DNA from: Acidobacteriota bacterium
GTDB lineage: Bacteria; Acidobacteriota; Thermoanaerobaculia; Multivoradales; J023
DNA length: 64,000 nt
Direction of reading: 5' to 3'
Assembly: GCA_029263315.1 (NCBI GenBank)
Contig: JAJCXR010000045.1
Coordinates: forward strand, 1 to 64,000
Below are positions 53,012 through 62,829 of this stretch, in pieces; positions within the stretch are counted from its first letter, which is position 1; every line of letters begins with the position of its first letter. A program made the position numbers and the translations under genes. The notes beneath the pieces were generated by a model that searched no databases, had not been told where the DNA came from, and saw nothing but the letters and a program-made list of their open reading frames with translations.

Positions 53012-53829
53012 CCACCAAGGCATCGGCCTACGAGTTGCGGGGGGAGGCGGGGGAGGTGGTCCTCACCCTCAACGGTGGCATGATGACCTTCGCCTCGTGG
53101 GCCCCGGTCACCGCCGGTTTACTGCCGAGCTACCGGCTGTTGGGTTTTGATTTCCAGGGCCAGCTGCGGTCCCCCGGAGAGGCCCACCCAAATCTCGAAG
53201 CCCATGCCGCCGATGTCGTCGCCTTGCTCGATGAGCTCGGTCTGGACCGGGTGCATGTCCTGGCCACCTCCTTCGGCGCCGAGGTGGCGGTGCTGCTGGC
53301 GGCGTTACAACCGCCGCGGCTGCACAGCTTGGCGCTGGTCACCGCCGCCGTCCGCACGCCGCCGGGCATGGCGGAAAGTGCCAGGCACCTGCAGGGCCTG
53401 GTGCGCGACGTATTGGCGGGTGCCTCGGCCGTGCCGGTGCATCAAACCATGTTGCAGGAGATCTACTCCGACGCCTACCGCCGGGCACAGGGGGAGGCCC
53501 TGGAGGCCCGCGGCAAGCAAACCGCCGCCCTGCCCGTGGCCTGGTATCGGGGCCTGTTGGGCATCCTCGAGGCGATCCAGGACTTCGACCTGACGCCCCA
53601 CCTTTCGGCCATCCGTTGCCCCACCATGGTGGTGCACGCGGCGGACGATCAAGTGATGCCCTTGGCCACCTCTCGGGCCCTGGCGAGCGGCATCGCCGGG
53701 GCGCAGTGGCGCCAGCATCCGACCTCGGGACACGCCCTGGTGGTGGAGGATCCCCTCTGGTTGCAGCACATCTATCGCCAATTTCTGGCCCAATTGCCGT
53801 CCGTCATGACGCCGGTCAGCGGGGAGTAA
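53008..53829 (+). CDS. Second alpha/beta-hydrolase, cytosolic
   Basis: The 273-residue protein has no signal peptide. ATSFGAEV holds the nucleophile Ser; VVHAADDQVMP the Asp; TSGHALVVE the His. The oxyanion part is LNGGMMTFASW instead of the usual HG motif. Start GTG 53008 in a 4-base overlap with the ligase stop. Its place after a CoA ligase suggests C-C or thioester hydrolysis in the cytosol. Confidence 0.85.
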   Translation: MTTKASAYELRGEAGEVVLTLNGGMMTFASWAPVTAGLLPSYRLLGFDFQGQLRSPGEAHPNLEAHAADVVALLDELGLDRVHVLATSFGAEVAVLLAALQPPRLHSLALVTAAVRTPPGMAESARHLQGLVRDVLAGASAVPVHQTMLQEIYSDAYRRAQGEALEARGKQTAALPVAWYRGLLGILEAIQDFDLTPHLSAIRCPTMVVHAADDQVMPLATSRALASGIAGAQWRQHPTSGHALVVEDPLWLQHIYRQFLAQLPSVMTPVSGE

Positions 53830-53833
53830 AACG

Positions 53834-55336
53834 ATGGTACCCAACGTTCTCGCCAGTTGGTTGCTCCTGGTCGGCTATGCCGCGGCCATCATTACCTTGG
53901 TGATCCGCGGTGCCCGCGGTAACCGGAGCGTCGCCGACTACGCCGTCGGCAGTATCGCCTTTTCGCCGCTGGCGGTGGGTTTGGCCTTGGCCGCCTCCAC
54001 CACCAGCGCCGCCACCTTCATCATCAACCCGGGTCTGGTGGCCTATTTCGGGCTCAGCGCCGTCTTTGGGCTGTGTGTCGTGTTGCCGATCTCGATGTCG
54101 ATTTCCTTGGTGGTGATCACCAAGGGCTTCCGAAAATATGGCAAGACCATCCGCGCCCTCACCCTCTCCCAGTGGGTGGGGCAGCGCTACGACAGTCGGG
54201 GTTTTTCCATCTTCTTCGCCTTCCTGTCCCTATTATTGGTCACCTTCATCGTCATGATCCTGGTGGGGCTGACCAAGGTAATCGCCGCCTCCCTGGCCCT
54301 GCCGGAGGTGGGCATCTTGACGGCCCTGGTGATCTTTTCCTTCGGCTACATGATGTTCGGCGGGGCCAATTCCATGGTCTACACCAATACCATCCAAGCC
54401 CTGATCATGGTGCTGGTGGCGATCATCCTCCTGGGTTCGGGCTTCGAGCACTTTGCCGACGGTTGGGGCGGCTTCGTGGCCAAGCTGAGCTCCATAGATC
54501 CCGATCTGACGCGGCTCTACAACACAAAAAGCCCGCTATTTCGTGACGCCTTCGAGGTGATCTTCTGCACCATCGTGGTGGGGGCCGCCATCGTCTGTCA
54601 GCCACACATCATCACCAAATCCCTGCTGCTGGAGAAGGAACCGGACGTCAACCGCTACCTGACCACCGGCATCATCGTGCAGACCCTGTTCTTCAGCGTC
54701 GTCTTTGTCGGTCTCTATGCCCGCTTGGAGTTTCCAACCCTGCAACTGGACGGCCAAACCATTGCACCGGACAGCGTCGTCTCCACCTATTTGGTGAGCC
54801 AGTTCCCGTGGTTCGTGGGGGTCATCGTATTTTTGGGGCTCATCGCCGCCGGCATGTCGACCCTCGAGGGGCTCATTCAATCCCTGTCGATCATCATCAC
54901 CAATGACCTGATCCACAATGTGCACCGGGCGAGGACGGGCCGGGAGCTCCCCGAGCGTTTCCTATTTGTCCTCAACCGCGGGGTGATCACCGGCCTGGCG
55001 GTGGTCTCCTTTGCCTTGGCCTACCAGCAGCTCATCAACCCCAACTTGAGCGTCATCATCTTCGCTCAGCTGGGGGTTTATGCATATTTCGCCGCCGCGT
55101 TTGTACCCGTCGTCTTCGGTACTTTTCTCAAGGATACGCCGCCCATCGCCGCCATCGCCGCCGCCGTCACCGCCGTGGTGGTGCACTACACCCTGTACTA
55201 CACCGGGCAGCATTATTTTCCCTACTACCAAGGGGTGAGCGTCAAGAATCCGGGCATCGCCACCGCCTTGGGGATCGTCGCCGCGACGCTGGTGGGTGGT
55301 ACGTTGTATTTGGCGAAGCGACGACGCACAGACTAG
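53834..55336 (+). CDS. Sodium/solute symporter (SSS family)
   Basis: The 500-residue membrane protein has about 13 predicted helices. ALAASTTSAATFIINPG contains the sodium-site residues of the SSS family, and GRNR-like turns follow. SSS members carry sugars, organic acids, amino acids or urea into the cytosol with Na+. Together with the TonB receptor it gives a full uptake path across both membranes. It starts five bases after the hydrolase stop and ends in a 4-base overlap with the convergent next gene. Confidence 0.9.
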   Translation: MVPNVLASWLLLVGYAAAIITLVIRGARGNRSVADYAVGSIAFSPLAVGLALAASTTSAATFIINPGLVAYFGLSAVFGLCVVLPISMSISLVVITKGFRKYGKTIRALTLSQWVGQRYDSRGFSIFFAFLSLLLVTFIVMILVGLTKVIAASLALPEVGILTALVIFSFGYMMFGGANSMVYTNTIQALIMVLVAIILLGSGFEHFADGWGGFVAKLSSIDPDLTRLYNTKSPLFRDAFEVIFCTIVVGAAIVCQPHIITKSLLLEKEPDVNRYLTTGIIVQTLFFSVVFVGLYARLEFPTLQLDGQTIAPDSVVSTYLVSQFPWFVGVIVFLGLIAAGMSTLEGLIQSLSIIITNDLIHNVHRARTGRELPERFLFVLNRGVITGLAVVSFALAYQQLINPNLSVIIFAQLGVYAYFAAAFVPVVFGTFLKDTPPIAAIAAAVTAVVVHYTLYYTGQHYFPYYQGVSVKNPGIATALGIVAATLVGGTLYLAKRRRTD

Positions 55337-57834
55337 GCACACTCCTCGATAACTTCGATCTGCCGATCGACGGCGATGGGACCTTGCACCGTTTGTCGGT
55401 GTCCGGAAGGCCACTGGATCTCGATGCTGTCGACGCTGTCGAAGTCATCGAGCCCGAAGTAGAGGGGCATGCGGCTGAAGGACAGATAGCCGGACTTGCC
55501 GTCGTTGATCTTGCGCCAGCTGCGATCGGCGGCGCGCACCACCACCGAGGCGCCGACCGCGTCGCGATTGGAGGTGGTGCCCCGTAGGCGGATCTTCAAG
55601 TAGTGGATGGGGTGCTTGGCGGCGAGGTCGCTGATCAAGACCATGGGCGGTGCGCCGAAGTCGTTGGTGAGGATGTCGAGGTCGCCGTCGTCGTCGAGAT
55701 CCCAGATGACGGAGGAGCGGCTGCCGAGGGCGCCCCAAACTTGCCAGCGGCCATCGCGGTCGGCGCAATGGAAATGATCGCGGTCGTCGCCGGAGCAGTC
55801 GATCTCGAACCAAGGCGTTCCGAAACCACCGGCCCGGGGCTCGACCCCGAGGATCATTTCGCTGTCGTGGAAGCGCTGGCCTCGATCATTGAGCAGCAAC
55901 GAGTTGACGGCATAGCGCCAACCGTAGCTCATGCTGGAGGTGATGAAGACATCCTCGAAGCCGTCGGCGTTGAGGTCTCCCCGCGAAAGCCCCCAAGGCC
56001 AGTAGTTTTCGGCCCCGACCTGGTCGGAGATTTCCTCGAATCCGCCATCCGGGAGACGGTGATAGAAGGCGTTGCCGAAGACATGGGTGCCGTCGGTACC
56101 GAGCATGCTGTGGCCTGGCATTTCATCGGCCGGCAGCTTCGATTTTTCCTCCTCGGGTTTCATTTTGCGGACCATATCGGTGTGCATGTCGGTGAGAAAG
56201 ATATCCATGCCGCCGTCGTTGTCGAAGTCGAGAATCTGGATTCCCATGGTGCCGAAGGGGGTGACCGGAAAGATCTCTTGGCTGCGGTTGACGAACCGTT
56301 GGCCGGCCTGGTTTTCGAAGTAGTCGTCGTGTCCCTGCATGTTGGCGAGGAAGAGGTCGAGCCAACCGTCTTCGTTGAGATCGAGCACGACGGCGTCGCC
56401 GTTCCAGCCGTTGGCGAGCAAGCCCATCTCTTGGGAGACTTCGACAAATCGGTGGTCGCCCAGGTTGCGGTAGAGCAGGCTAGGCTCGCTGCGCTCCGCT
56501 TTCAGATGTCCATCGAAGGCCACCGGATAGCCGACATAGTAGCCGCCGGGGCCAACCTCGTCGGTGGTGTATCGACCGACGTTGGTGACCAGCAGATCGA
56601 GCAAACCGTCGCGGTCGAAGTCGAAGAAGACGGCTCCCGAGGCGTGGCCGACGGCCGCCAGGCCGGCGGTTTCGGAGACATCCTCGAAGCGCCCTTGGCC
56701 ATCGTTGAGGAACAGGACGTTACCCCCTCGCACCGTGGTGACGAAGAGATCTGCGTCGGCGTCGTTGTCGATATCGGCAAAGGCGGCGGCGACACCGATA
56801 CGGTCCCCCAGACCGACCCCGGCCGATTCGGTGATGTCCTCGAAGCGTCCGTCGCCGAGGTTGCGCCACAGCTCATTGAAGCCCACTTGGCTGACGAAAT
56901 AAATGTCGAGGCGGTCGTCACCGTCGACGTCCGCCACAACGACGCCGTTGCCGTGATCATAGTGGTTCGTCTTGTAGCGCTTGGCAGAGTCTTCGGTCAC
57001 TTGATGGACGAAGCGGATGCCGCTTTCCTGCCGCCGGTCGCGGAAGCTGAAGTCGTGGCGCACCGTCAAGGACTCGGCGCTCGCCAACTGATCCCGTCGC
57101 CGTTTTTCGAGCCAAGGCGGTGCCATGATGTCTTCGGGATAGTACAGAGGTGTGACCTCCTCGTTGATGCGTTGCACGTCGCTCACCAAGGTTTGCCGTT
57201 GCTGCGGATTGTCCGCCTGGTAGCTGCCACGGATGCGTCCCTGGCGATCGACCAAGAAGAGGTCGGACATGGCGTGCTGTTGCTCTGCCAAGGGTTGGGC
57301 GCCGAGCTTGGACAGCTCGCGGCTCAGGGTCTGCAACTTGTCCGCAGGGCCGCTCAGCCGGTGCTGAGTGGTGTCCTCCGTTGGCAGTGTCTCCGGCTCG
57401 GCTCGGGGCGCCGCCGCCGGAGGCTTGTCGGAGGGCGACGTCTGCGGCACAAAGGCCACCACCGTGGGCCTGGTTTTGGGGTCGGGCACGTTTTCGAGCT
57501 CGACGCCGAGCGATTCGGAGGGGCGCGGGTGCAGGCCGACCGCCTGGGCCAGGGTGGCGGTCAGATCGGCAATCCAGACCCTGCCTTCCAGGCATTCCGG
57601 CTGCAAAACGGCGCCGGTGGCATCGGTGAGGCTGAACGAAGGCATGGCGCCGAGGATCGGCAATTCGGTAGTTTTAGAACCGGCCGCCTCCCCTGGCAGC
57701 CCCAACCCAGACCGGGCCTTCTCGGTTTGGGTTTCCTCGATCTGAGTTTTTTCAGGCGGTGGTGCTGCGCAGGAACAGAGAAGCGTGGGCACCAGGAACA
57801 GGGCCCAGGAAGAGCTGAAGCGAGTCGAGATCAT
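55333..57834 (-). CDS. Lipoprotein with FG-GAP repeats and ASPIC/UnbV domain
   Basis: The 833-residue protein has a lipobox (FLVPTLLCSC). Residues about 50-250 look like a thioredoxin/SCO-like domain (LFLVDRQGRIRGSYQ) without catalytic cysteines. Residues about 290-700 have FG-GAP/VCBS repeats with calcium-binding loops such as DVDGDDRLDIYF and DFDRDGLLDLLV. The ASPIC/UnbV domain at the end (GASVVVRAADRSWRKINDG, IEIQWPSGHRQTVQG) is a carbohydrate- or ligand-binding module common in Acidobacteriota. The start is set at ATG 57834 because it opens the signal sequence; an upstream TTG is in frame. Role unknown; surface binding is likely. Confidence 0.85.
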   Translation of the reverse strand: MISTRFSSSWALFLVPTLLCSCAAPPPEKTQIEETQTEKARSGLGLPGEAAGSKTTELPILGAMPSFSLTDATGAVLQPECLEGRVWIADLTATLAQAVGLHPRPSESLGVELENVPDPKTRPTVVAFVPQTSPSDKPPAAAPRAEPETLPTEDTTQHRLSGPADKLQTLSRELSKLGAQPLAEQQHAMSDLFLVDRQGRIRGSYQADNPQQRQTLVSDVQRINEEVTPLYYPEDIMAPPWLEKRRRDQLASAESLTVRHDFSFRDRRQESGIRFVHQVTEDSAKRYKTNHYDHGNGVVVADVDGDDRLDIYFVSQVGFNELWRNLGDGRFEDITESAGVGLGDRIGVAAAFADIDNDADADLFVTTVRGGNVLFLNDGQGRFEDVSETAGLAAVGHASGAVFFDFDRDGLLDLLVTNVGRYTTDEVGPGGYYVGYPVAFDGHLKAERSEPSLLYRNLGDHRFVEVSQEMGLLANGWNGDAVVLDLNEDGWLDLFLANMQGHDDYFENQAGQRFVNRSQEIFPVTPFGTMGIQILDFDNDGGMDIFLTDMHTDMVRKMKPEEEKSKLPADEMPGHSMLGTDGTHVFGNAFYHRLPDGGFEEISDQVGAENYWPWGLSRGDLNADGFEDVFITSSMSYGWRYAVNSLLLNDRGQRFHDSEMILGVEPRAGGFGTPWFEIDCSGDDRDHFHCADRDGRWQVWGALGSRSSVIWDLDDDGDLDILTNDFGAPPMVLISDLAAKHPIHYLKIRLRGTTSNRDAVGASVVVRAADRSWRKINDGKSGYLSFSRMPLYFGLDDFDSVDSIEIQWPSGHRQTVQGPIAVDRQIEVIEECA

Positions 57835-58111
57835 GGCGATGCCCATCCAATGATTGAAAGACAATGTTGGAAATTTCGAACGGGTTCGGGCCGACTAGCA
57901 GTCGTAGTTTGCCAAGAATCCGCCCTCGAGACCCGGCTGAGGGACGAGCCGGAGCTTCCCGGGGACGAGAGGTTTGGACACCGAGATCGAGGCATGACAC
58001 GACCTCCGGACAACCGCCGAAGTGGTTGTTTGTGGTCTAAGATGCAGCGTCTGTCGGCACGGGACATCGGGCGAGGCTCCGCCTGGCCTCACACCACGAA
58101 AGGACACCCGG

Positions 58112-59164
58112 ATGAAGTTTCAGGGCTACCTCGATTTGCTCAAGGAAATGATTCGCCAGCCCAGCGTCGTGGGTTCGGAGCACGCCTTCTTCAGGTACCT
58201 GAAGCGGACCCTGGAAGAACGGGGGGCCAAGGTGACGTGGTACGAAGGGCTCATGGTGGCGCAGGGTGAGCAGCCTGAGACTGCCATGTTTTCGGCCCAT
58301 ATCGATCGCCACGGGTTGGTTTGTACGGGACCCGACGAGTATCAATATGCCGCCTTTGTGGCGGGTGGGCGATCGGATTTGTTGGGCAACTCGGTGTCCG
58401 AGCAGTTGATGGGCAAAGTGGCCGATCGTTTCCAGGATTTACCGGTGTGGGCCTACGATCCTTGGGCCGGGTCCTACTATGGCAATGGACAGATCGCCAA
58501 CGCCTATGTCTGTGAACGACGCAACAATTTGGTGTTCAATGTCGAGGGGTTGTCCCATTTGGTGGCCGGAACACCGGTGGCGATGCAGGACAGCTTGAGG
58601 CGTCAGGGCGGCCGTCTGGTCGGCCAGCTGGACAACGTCTTGACAGCCGCTGCTTTGGTCCACCTCTTCAGCTTGGGTTTCCAGGGCACTGCCTTCTTCA
58701 CCGCGCAGGAAGAGAGTGGTAAGAGTTGGCGCTTCCTGCTCGAATGGTTTCGGCGCTTCGGGTCTTCCACCCACGAGCTCATCGTGGTCGATACCAGCCC
58801 CTTTCCAGATGTGGCTTCAGCCGATGCCCAAGCCTTGGTCCTGCGCTGGCGCGACGCCAACGGGGCCTTCAGCGTCCGTACCACCCGCCGTCTAGAGGCC
58901 CTGTGCCAAGGGATGGGCATCGCCTATGTCTTCAAGGACCGTCTAGTGGAGGAAAAGAACGGCCTCGCCGAGGCGGCGGGGCGTAAGCCGCATTCCCTGG
59001 GAAGCACCGAGATGGGCCGCATCGTCGTCGCCTCGGAAGGGCTGGTGCAAGGCACGACGCTGCAAATCCCGACGACGGGATACCACACCATGGAGGAGTC
59101 AGCCTCGGAGCATGCCTGTCGGGCGTTTTTGAGCGCCCTCATGCGTCTCGGAGCCGTCGCCTGA
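58112..59164 (+). CDS. M20/M42-type metallopeptidase
   Basis: The 350-residue protein has the motifs of dinuclear zinc peptidases: SAHIDRHG with the first His and Asp, the bridging Asp in GQLDNVLTAA, TAQEESG with the catalytic Glu pair, VVDTSPFPD, and a final His in TTGYHTMEE. Fold and order fit M42/M20 aminopeptidases (or M18). No signal peptide. It is followed by a repeat region and the lanthipeptide genes; a role in leader trimming is possible but unsupported. ATG 58112 has AAAGGA 17 bases upstream, a weak distance. Confidence 0.8.
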   Translation: MKFQGYLDLLKEMIRQPSVVGSEHAFFRYLKRTLEERGAKVTWYEGLMVAQGEQPETAMFSAHIDRHGLVCTGPDEYQYAAFVAGGRSDLLGNSVSEQLMGKVADRFQDLPVWAYDPWAGSYYGNGQIANAYVCERRNNLVFNVEGLSHLVAGTPVAMQDSLRRQGGRLVGQLDNVLTAAALVHLFSLGFQGTAFFTAQEESGKSWRFLLEWFRRFGSSTHELIVVDTSPFPDVASADAQALVLRWRDANGAFSVRTTRRLEALCQGMGIAYVFKDRLVEEKNGLAEAAGRKPHSLGSTEMGRIVVASEGLVQGTTLQIPTTGYHTMEESASEHACRAFLSALMRLGAVA

Positions 59165-59175
59165 GCCTGGCCCGC

Positions 59176-59242
59176 AGGTGCCTGGCACCTCTCCCAGCCT
59201 GGCCAGCAGGTGCCTGGCACCCCTCCAAAAGTGCCTGGCACC
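59176..59242. repeat. Three GGTGCCTGGCACC palindromes
   Basis: The palindrome GGTGCCTGGCACC occurs at 59177-59189 and 59209-59221 and, lacking the first G, at 59231-59242. This short intergenic repeat is widespread in several bacterial phyla and resembles REP elements. It lies between the peptidase stop and the lanthipeptide genes. Confidence 0.8.
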
Positions 59243-59421
59243 GTGGCGACAATCAGGCACCTAGACGATCGCGCCGCGCAGCCGCAAGTAGGGTACGATT
59301 CCGTCGGCCGTTTCTTTGGACGTATTGATTCGACACATTTCGACGCTGCAACCGCTGTGAGAGGGATGTCTCACTCCGTGACCTATGCTCGCCTTTGTCT
59401 TGCCCTGAAAAGGATCCGACC

Positions 59422-62400
59422 ATGAAATGGCCGGCGTCCTTGTCATTGGATGAGCGACGGAGCTTGGCAGCTTTTCAGCCGGCGAGGGATGAGGGGTCGC
59501 GGGCGCGGGCCCAACGCCGCTTGCAGCGCTGGCGCCAGCAGGCGCCCTTTGACGACGAAAGGCAGTGGCGACTTCGCCTGGCGGACCTGGGATTGTTGGC
59601 CGCCACCGAGGGAACGTCGGCCTGCGATCTGGAGAACGCCGAGGCGAAGCTCTTGGAGTTGTTGGCCACCCCCGAGGACTTGCCGACCACGGTTCCTCCC
59701 TGGCTGGAGGGGTGTCGTCGCCTCTACCTTCCCCAGGAGGACGACGGGGCCGACGTCCAAGGCATCGCCGCCTCCGGTTTCCTGCGCGCCTTGCGTCCTT
59801 TGTTGGACGAGGCCCTGGCCCGTTTGGACCGCTCGTTCGAAGGCTTGGGCGTGTCGGCGACGAAGGTCGATTGGCAGTCCCTACGTCGGGATTGGATGCG
59901 GCTTTTGGTGCAGCGCTTGCGGCAGCGGATTTTACCTACCATGGTTCTGGAGCTGCGCATCGCCGGGCTGGAGAATCGGTTGCAGGGGGAGAGCCCCGAG
60001 GACCGTTTCGAGAGCTTTCTGCGCCGTCTCGACGGTTCGACTGAGGCCTGGTCTCTGCTGTCGCGCTATCCGGCGTTGCTGCGGCTTCTCTGGGGCGATC
60101 TCGAACGATGGTTGGCGTCGGCTCGCGAGCTGCTGAAACGGGTCGACGGAGGCTGGCTCGCCTTGACGGAGTTTCTAGGGGAGGACCCGGGTCCCTTGCA
60201 GCGCGTGATCGGTAGCGGCGGAGACCCCCATCGCCAAGGACGCCAGGTGTTGTTCACCTCATTCGCCGGCGGTCGACGTTTGGTCTACAAACCCCGTTCT
60301 TTGGCTTTGGAAGCTGGCTTCCAGGAGTTGATGGTTTGGGCCGGCGAGCAGGGACTGGAGGTGCCCCGCCCCTCGCGACTGCTGCCGAGGGAGGGGCCGG
60401 GCTCCGGTGGCACAGGTGGCGGCGCAGCCCATGGCTGGATGGAATGGCTAGAGCCGACGCCGTGCACCCACGCAGCGCAGGTGAGCCGGTTCTATCGGCG
60501 CCAAGGGGGACTCTTGGCGTTTCTGCACTTGCTCGGGGCCACCGACTTGCACCACGAGAATGTCATGGCGGTGGCGGATCAACCTCTGGTGGTGGATCTG
60601 GAGACCCTGTGTCATCCGCCCCTGGCGAATCCCGAGCCCAGCCCCTGGAGACGTTTCGGCGACTTCGAGGACTCGGTGCTGCGGGTTGGTCTGCTGCCGC
60701 TTCGGTTGCGTTCCGCCGTCGACCAGGATCTAGGGCTCGACGCCAGCGGCCTGGGGGCTGAGGCTGGGCAGCGGACGCCCGGCGGGGCGTGGCAGCTGCA
60801 GGGGGAGGGGACCGACGCCATGCGGCTGGTCAGCGGTGACGGCACCCTCGGCGCCACGCCGGGACGCCCGGTGCTCAACGGAGAAGCCGTCGATGCGGCG
60901 GCCTATGGCGAGCAAGTGGCGGCGGGCTTCGCTGCGGCGCGTCGGGTGATGCGGAAGCATCGCCGGGAGCTACTGGCCGCCGAGGGGCCGTTGGCGGGTT
61001 GGCGGGGTCTGGCCAGTCGGGTTGTTGTGCGTCCAACCCAGCTCTATGGTCGTCTGTTGCAGGAGAGTCTGCATCCGCAGCTGTTGGCCGAGGCGGTGGA
61101 CCGGGATCGTCATTTCGATCGGCTGTGGTTGCAGATTCCTACTCGACCTTGGCTGCGCTCGGTGGTGGCTTCGGAAAGCCGGGATCTGCGGCGCGGGGAC
61201 ATTCCCTACTTTCATGGCCGCACCGACTCGCGCCATCTTTGGGACGCCGCGGGGCAGGATCTGGGCCCCCTGTTGGCGGAGAGCGGCATGGAGGGGATCG
61301 CTAGGCGTTTGTCACAGCTCGATGGGGCGGCAACGGAGCGTCAGCTGGCGTTGGTGCGCCAAGCCTTCGAGCTGCGGGCGGCGGAGAAGGGCCTGCGGCC
61401 ACGTCCAAGGAGCGTCCTCGACGACTCCGGCGGCGCGCTGGTCGATCCGGAAGGTTTGCTCCAGGCCTGTCTCGAAACCGCCCAGGAGATCGCCGACGAC
61501 CTGACTCGTCTGGCGTTCGTCGATGGGCGGGGGGCCCGTTGGTGGGCGCCGCGCCGCCTCGGGCAAGGTCGCTGGACGCTCACCGAAGCGGGGCCCGATC
61601 TCTATTTCGGCCTCTCCGGCCTGGCGCTCTTTTACCAGCAGCTGGCGGAGCTTGGGGGCCGTGCCGTCGATCGCGAGATGGCGGCCGCGACCCTCCGGGC
61701 GCTGCGTCACCAGCTGGCCTTGGACGAAGCTCGGCTGGCGGATTTGGGGCTGCGTGGCATCGGTGCATTCTCCGGCTGGGGCGGCGTGATTTACAGCCTG
61801 ACGGTGCTGGCTGAACGGACCGGACGCCGGGAGTTGGCGGATCTGGCGCAGCACCATGTGGAGGATGTGGCGCGCCGGCTATCCACCGACGAGCAGTTGG
61901 ACGTGGTGGCCGGGGCCGCGGGGGCCATTTTGGCGCTGCTGCGCTTGGCGAGGCTGCGTCCCCGGTCGGCGGCCTTGGGCTTGGCGAGACGTTGCGGCGA
62001 GCATCTTTTGGACCGTGCGCGAGCCCAGCAGACGGGGCGGGCCTGGCCGTCCCCCGGGGGGGCTCGGGGGCCCCTGGCGGGCTTGTCCCACGGGGCGGCG
62101 GGTATGGCCTGGGCCCTCTTCGAGCTGGCTTCCGCCGTCGACGGTGAGCAGCGGGCCCGGTGCTTCGCCGGGGGGCTGGCGGCCCTCGACTATGAGGAGA
62201 GCCTTTACCCCCGGGGTCAGGGCAACTGGCCGGACCTGCGAGCCAAACCGGAGGGCCATGAAGACCATGGCCTGCTGGCTTGGTGCCACGGGGCACCGGG
62301 CATCGGTTTGGCCCGGCTGGCGACGCTCCAATGCTTGCGGGCCAGCGGTTTGATGTCCGAGGGTTTGGCGCAGCGCCTGCAGCGGGACGTCCAGCGCTCG

Positions 62401-62829
62401 GTGGACGTCACCTGGCGACACGGATTTGGCCTCACCCACTGCCTATGCCACGGCGATTTGGGCAATCTGGACTTTCTTTTCGAAGCTGCCGCCGCCGGCA
62501 CCTTGCCCGCCGAGGTCCAGTCGATCCACACCTTGGAGCTGCGCACGGGGCAGATCCTCGCCAGTATCCGGCGCCAGGGCTGCCTCTTCGGAACACCCGG
62601 CGGCACCGAGCCACCCGGGCTGTTGGTGGGTCGAGCGGGCATTGCATGGGGCCTGCTGCGCTTGGCGGCGCCGAGACGAGTCGTTTCGGTCCTGCGTCTT
62701 GCCCACGGGGGTGGGGACGCGGCATCGAAGTCGTGGGGTGTTGCTCCCCAGGGAGCGGCGTTCCTAAAGCGGTCGGGTGATGTTACCCGGCCACAACCTG
62801 AGAGAAGGAGACGTAATGAAAAAGAGTGA
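59422..62829 (+). CDS. lanM: Class II lanthipeptide synthetase LanM
   Basis: The 1135-residue bifunctional enzyme dehydrates Ser/Thr of a precursor and then closes thioether rings. The N-terminal dehydratase (about 1-690) has the kinase-like KPRSLALEAGFQELM, the catalytic DLHHENVMA and VDLETL. The LanC-like cyclase domain has SHGAAGMAW, WCHGAPGIG (Cys955, His956) and LCHGDLGN (Cys1009, His1010), which supply the zinc ligands. Length is at the upper end for the family. ATG 59422 with AAAGGA upstream is chosen over an earlier TTG. The end overlaps the precursor gene by 14 bases. Confidence 0.93.
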   Translation: MKWPASLSLDERRSLAAFQPARDEGSRARAQRRLQRWRQQAPFDDERQWRLRLADLGLLAATEGTSACDLENAEAKLLELLATPEDLPTTVPPWLEGCRRLYLPQEDDGADVQGIAASGFLRALRPLLDEALARLDRSFEGLGVSATKVDWQSLRRDWMRLLVQRLRQRILPTMVLELRIAGLENRLQGESPEDRFESFLRRLDGSTEAWSLLSRYPALLRLLWGDLERWLASARELLKRVDGGWLALTEFLGEDPGPLQRVIGSGGDPHRQGRQVLFTSFAGGRRLVYKPRSLALEAGFQELMVWAGEQGLEVPRPSRLLPREGPGSGGTGGGAAHGWMEWLEPTPCTHAAQVSRFYRRQGGLLAFLHLLGATDLHHENVMAVADQPLVVDLETLCHPPLANPEPSPWRRFGDFEDSVLRVGLLPLRLRSAVDQDLGLDASGLGAEAGQRTPGGAWQLQGEGTDAMRLVSGDGTLGATPGRPVLNGEAVDAAAYGEQVAAGFAAARRVMRKHRRELLAAEGPLAGWRGLASRVVVRPTQLYGRLLQESLHPQLLAEAVDRDRHFDRLWLQIPTRPWLRSVVASESRDLRRGDIPYFHGRTDSRHLWDAAGQDLGPLLAESGMEGIARRLSQLDGAATERQLALVRQAFELRAAEKGLRPRPRSVLDDSGGALVDPEGLLQACLETAQEIADDLTRLAFVDGRGARWWAPRRLGQGRWTLTEAGPDLYFGLSGLALFYQQLAELGGRAVDREMAAATLRALRHQLALDEARLADLGLRGIGAFSGWGGVIYSLTVLAERTGRRELADLAQHHVEDVARRLSTDEQLDVVAGAAGAILALLRLARLRPRSAALGLARRCGEHLLDRARAQQTGRAWPSPGGARGPLAGLSHGAAGMAWALFELASAVDGEQRARCFAGGLAALDYEESLYPRGQGNWPDLRAKPEGHEDHGLLAWCHGAPGIGLARLATLQCLRASGLMSEGLAQRLQRDVQRSVDVTWRHGFGLTHCLCHGDLGNLDFLFEAAAAGTLPAEVQSIHTLELRTGQILASIRRQGCLFGTPGGTEPPGLLVGRAGIAWGLLRLAAPRRVVSVLRLAHGGGDAASKSWGVAPQGAAFLKRSGDVTRPQPERRRRNEKE

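Noticed and set aside
55603..58269. 888-codon plus-strand frame opposite the ASPIC/UnbV gene
   Set aside because: Antisense shadow; it even runs into the peptidase start region in another frame than the real gene.
58112..59164. Metallopeptidase as leader protease of the lanthipeptide
   Set aside because: The fold is of aminopeptidase type, there is a 257-base gap with repeats before lanM, and nothing couples the genes; kept only as a remote option.
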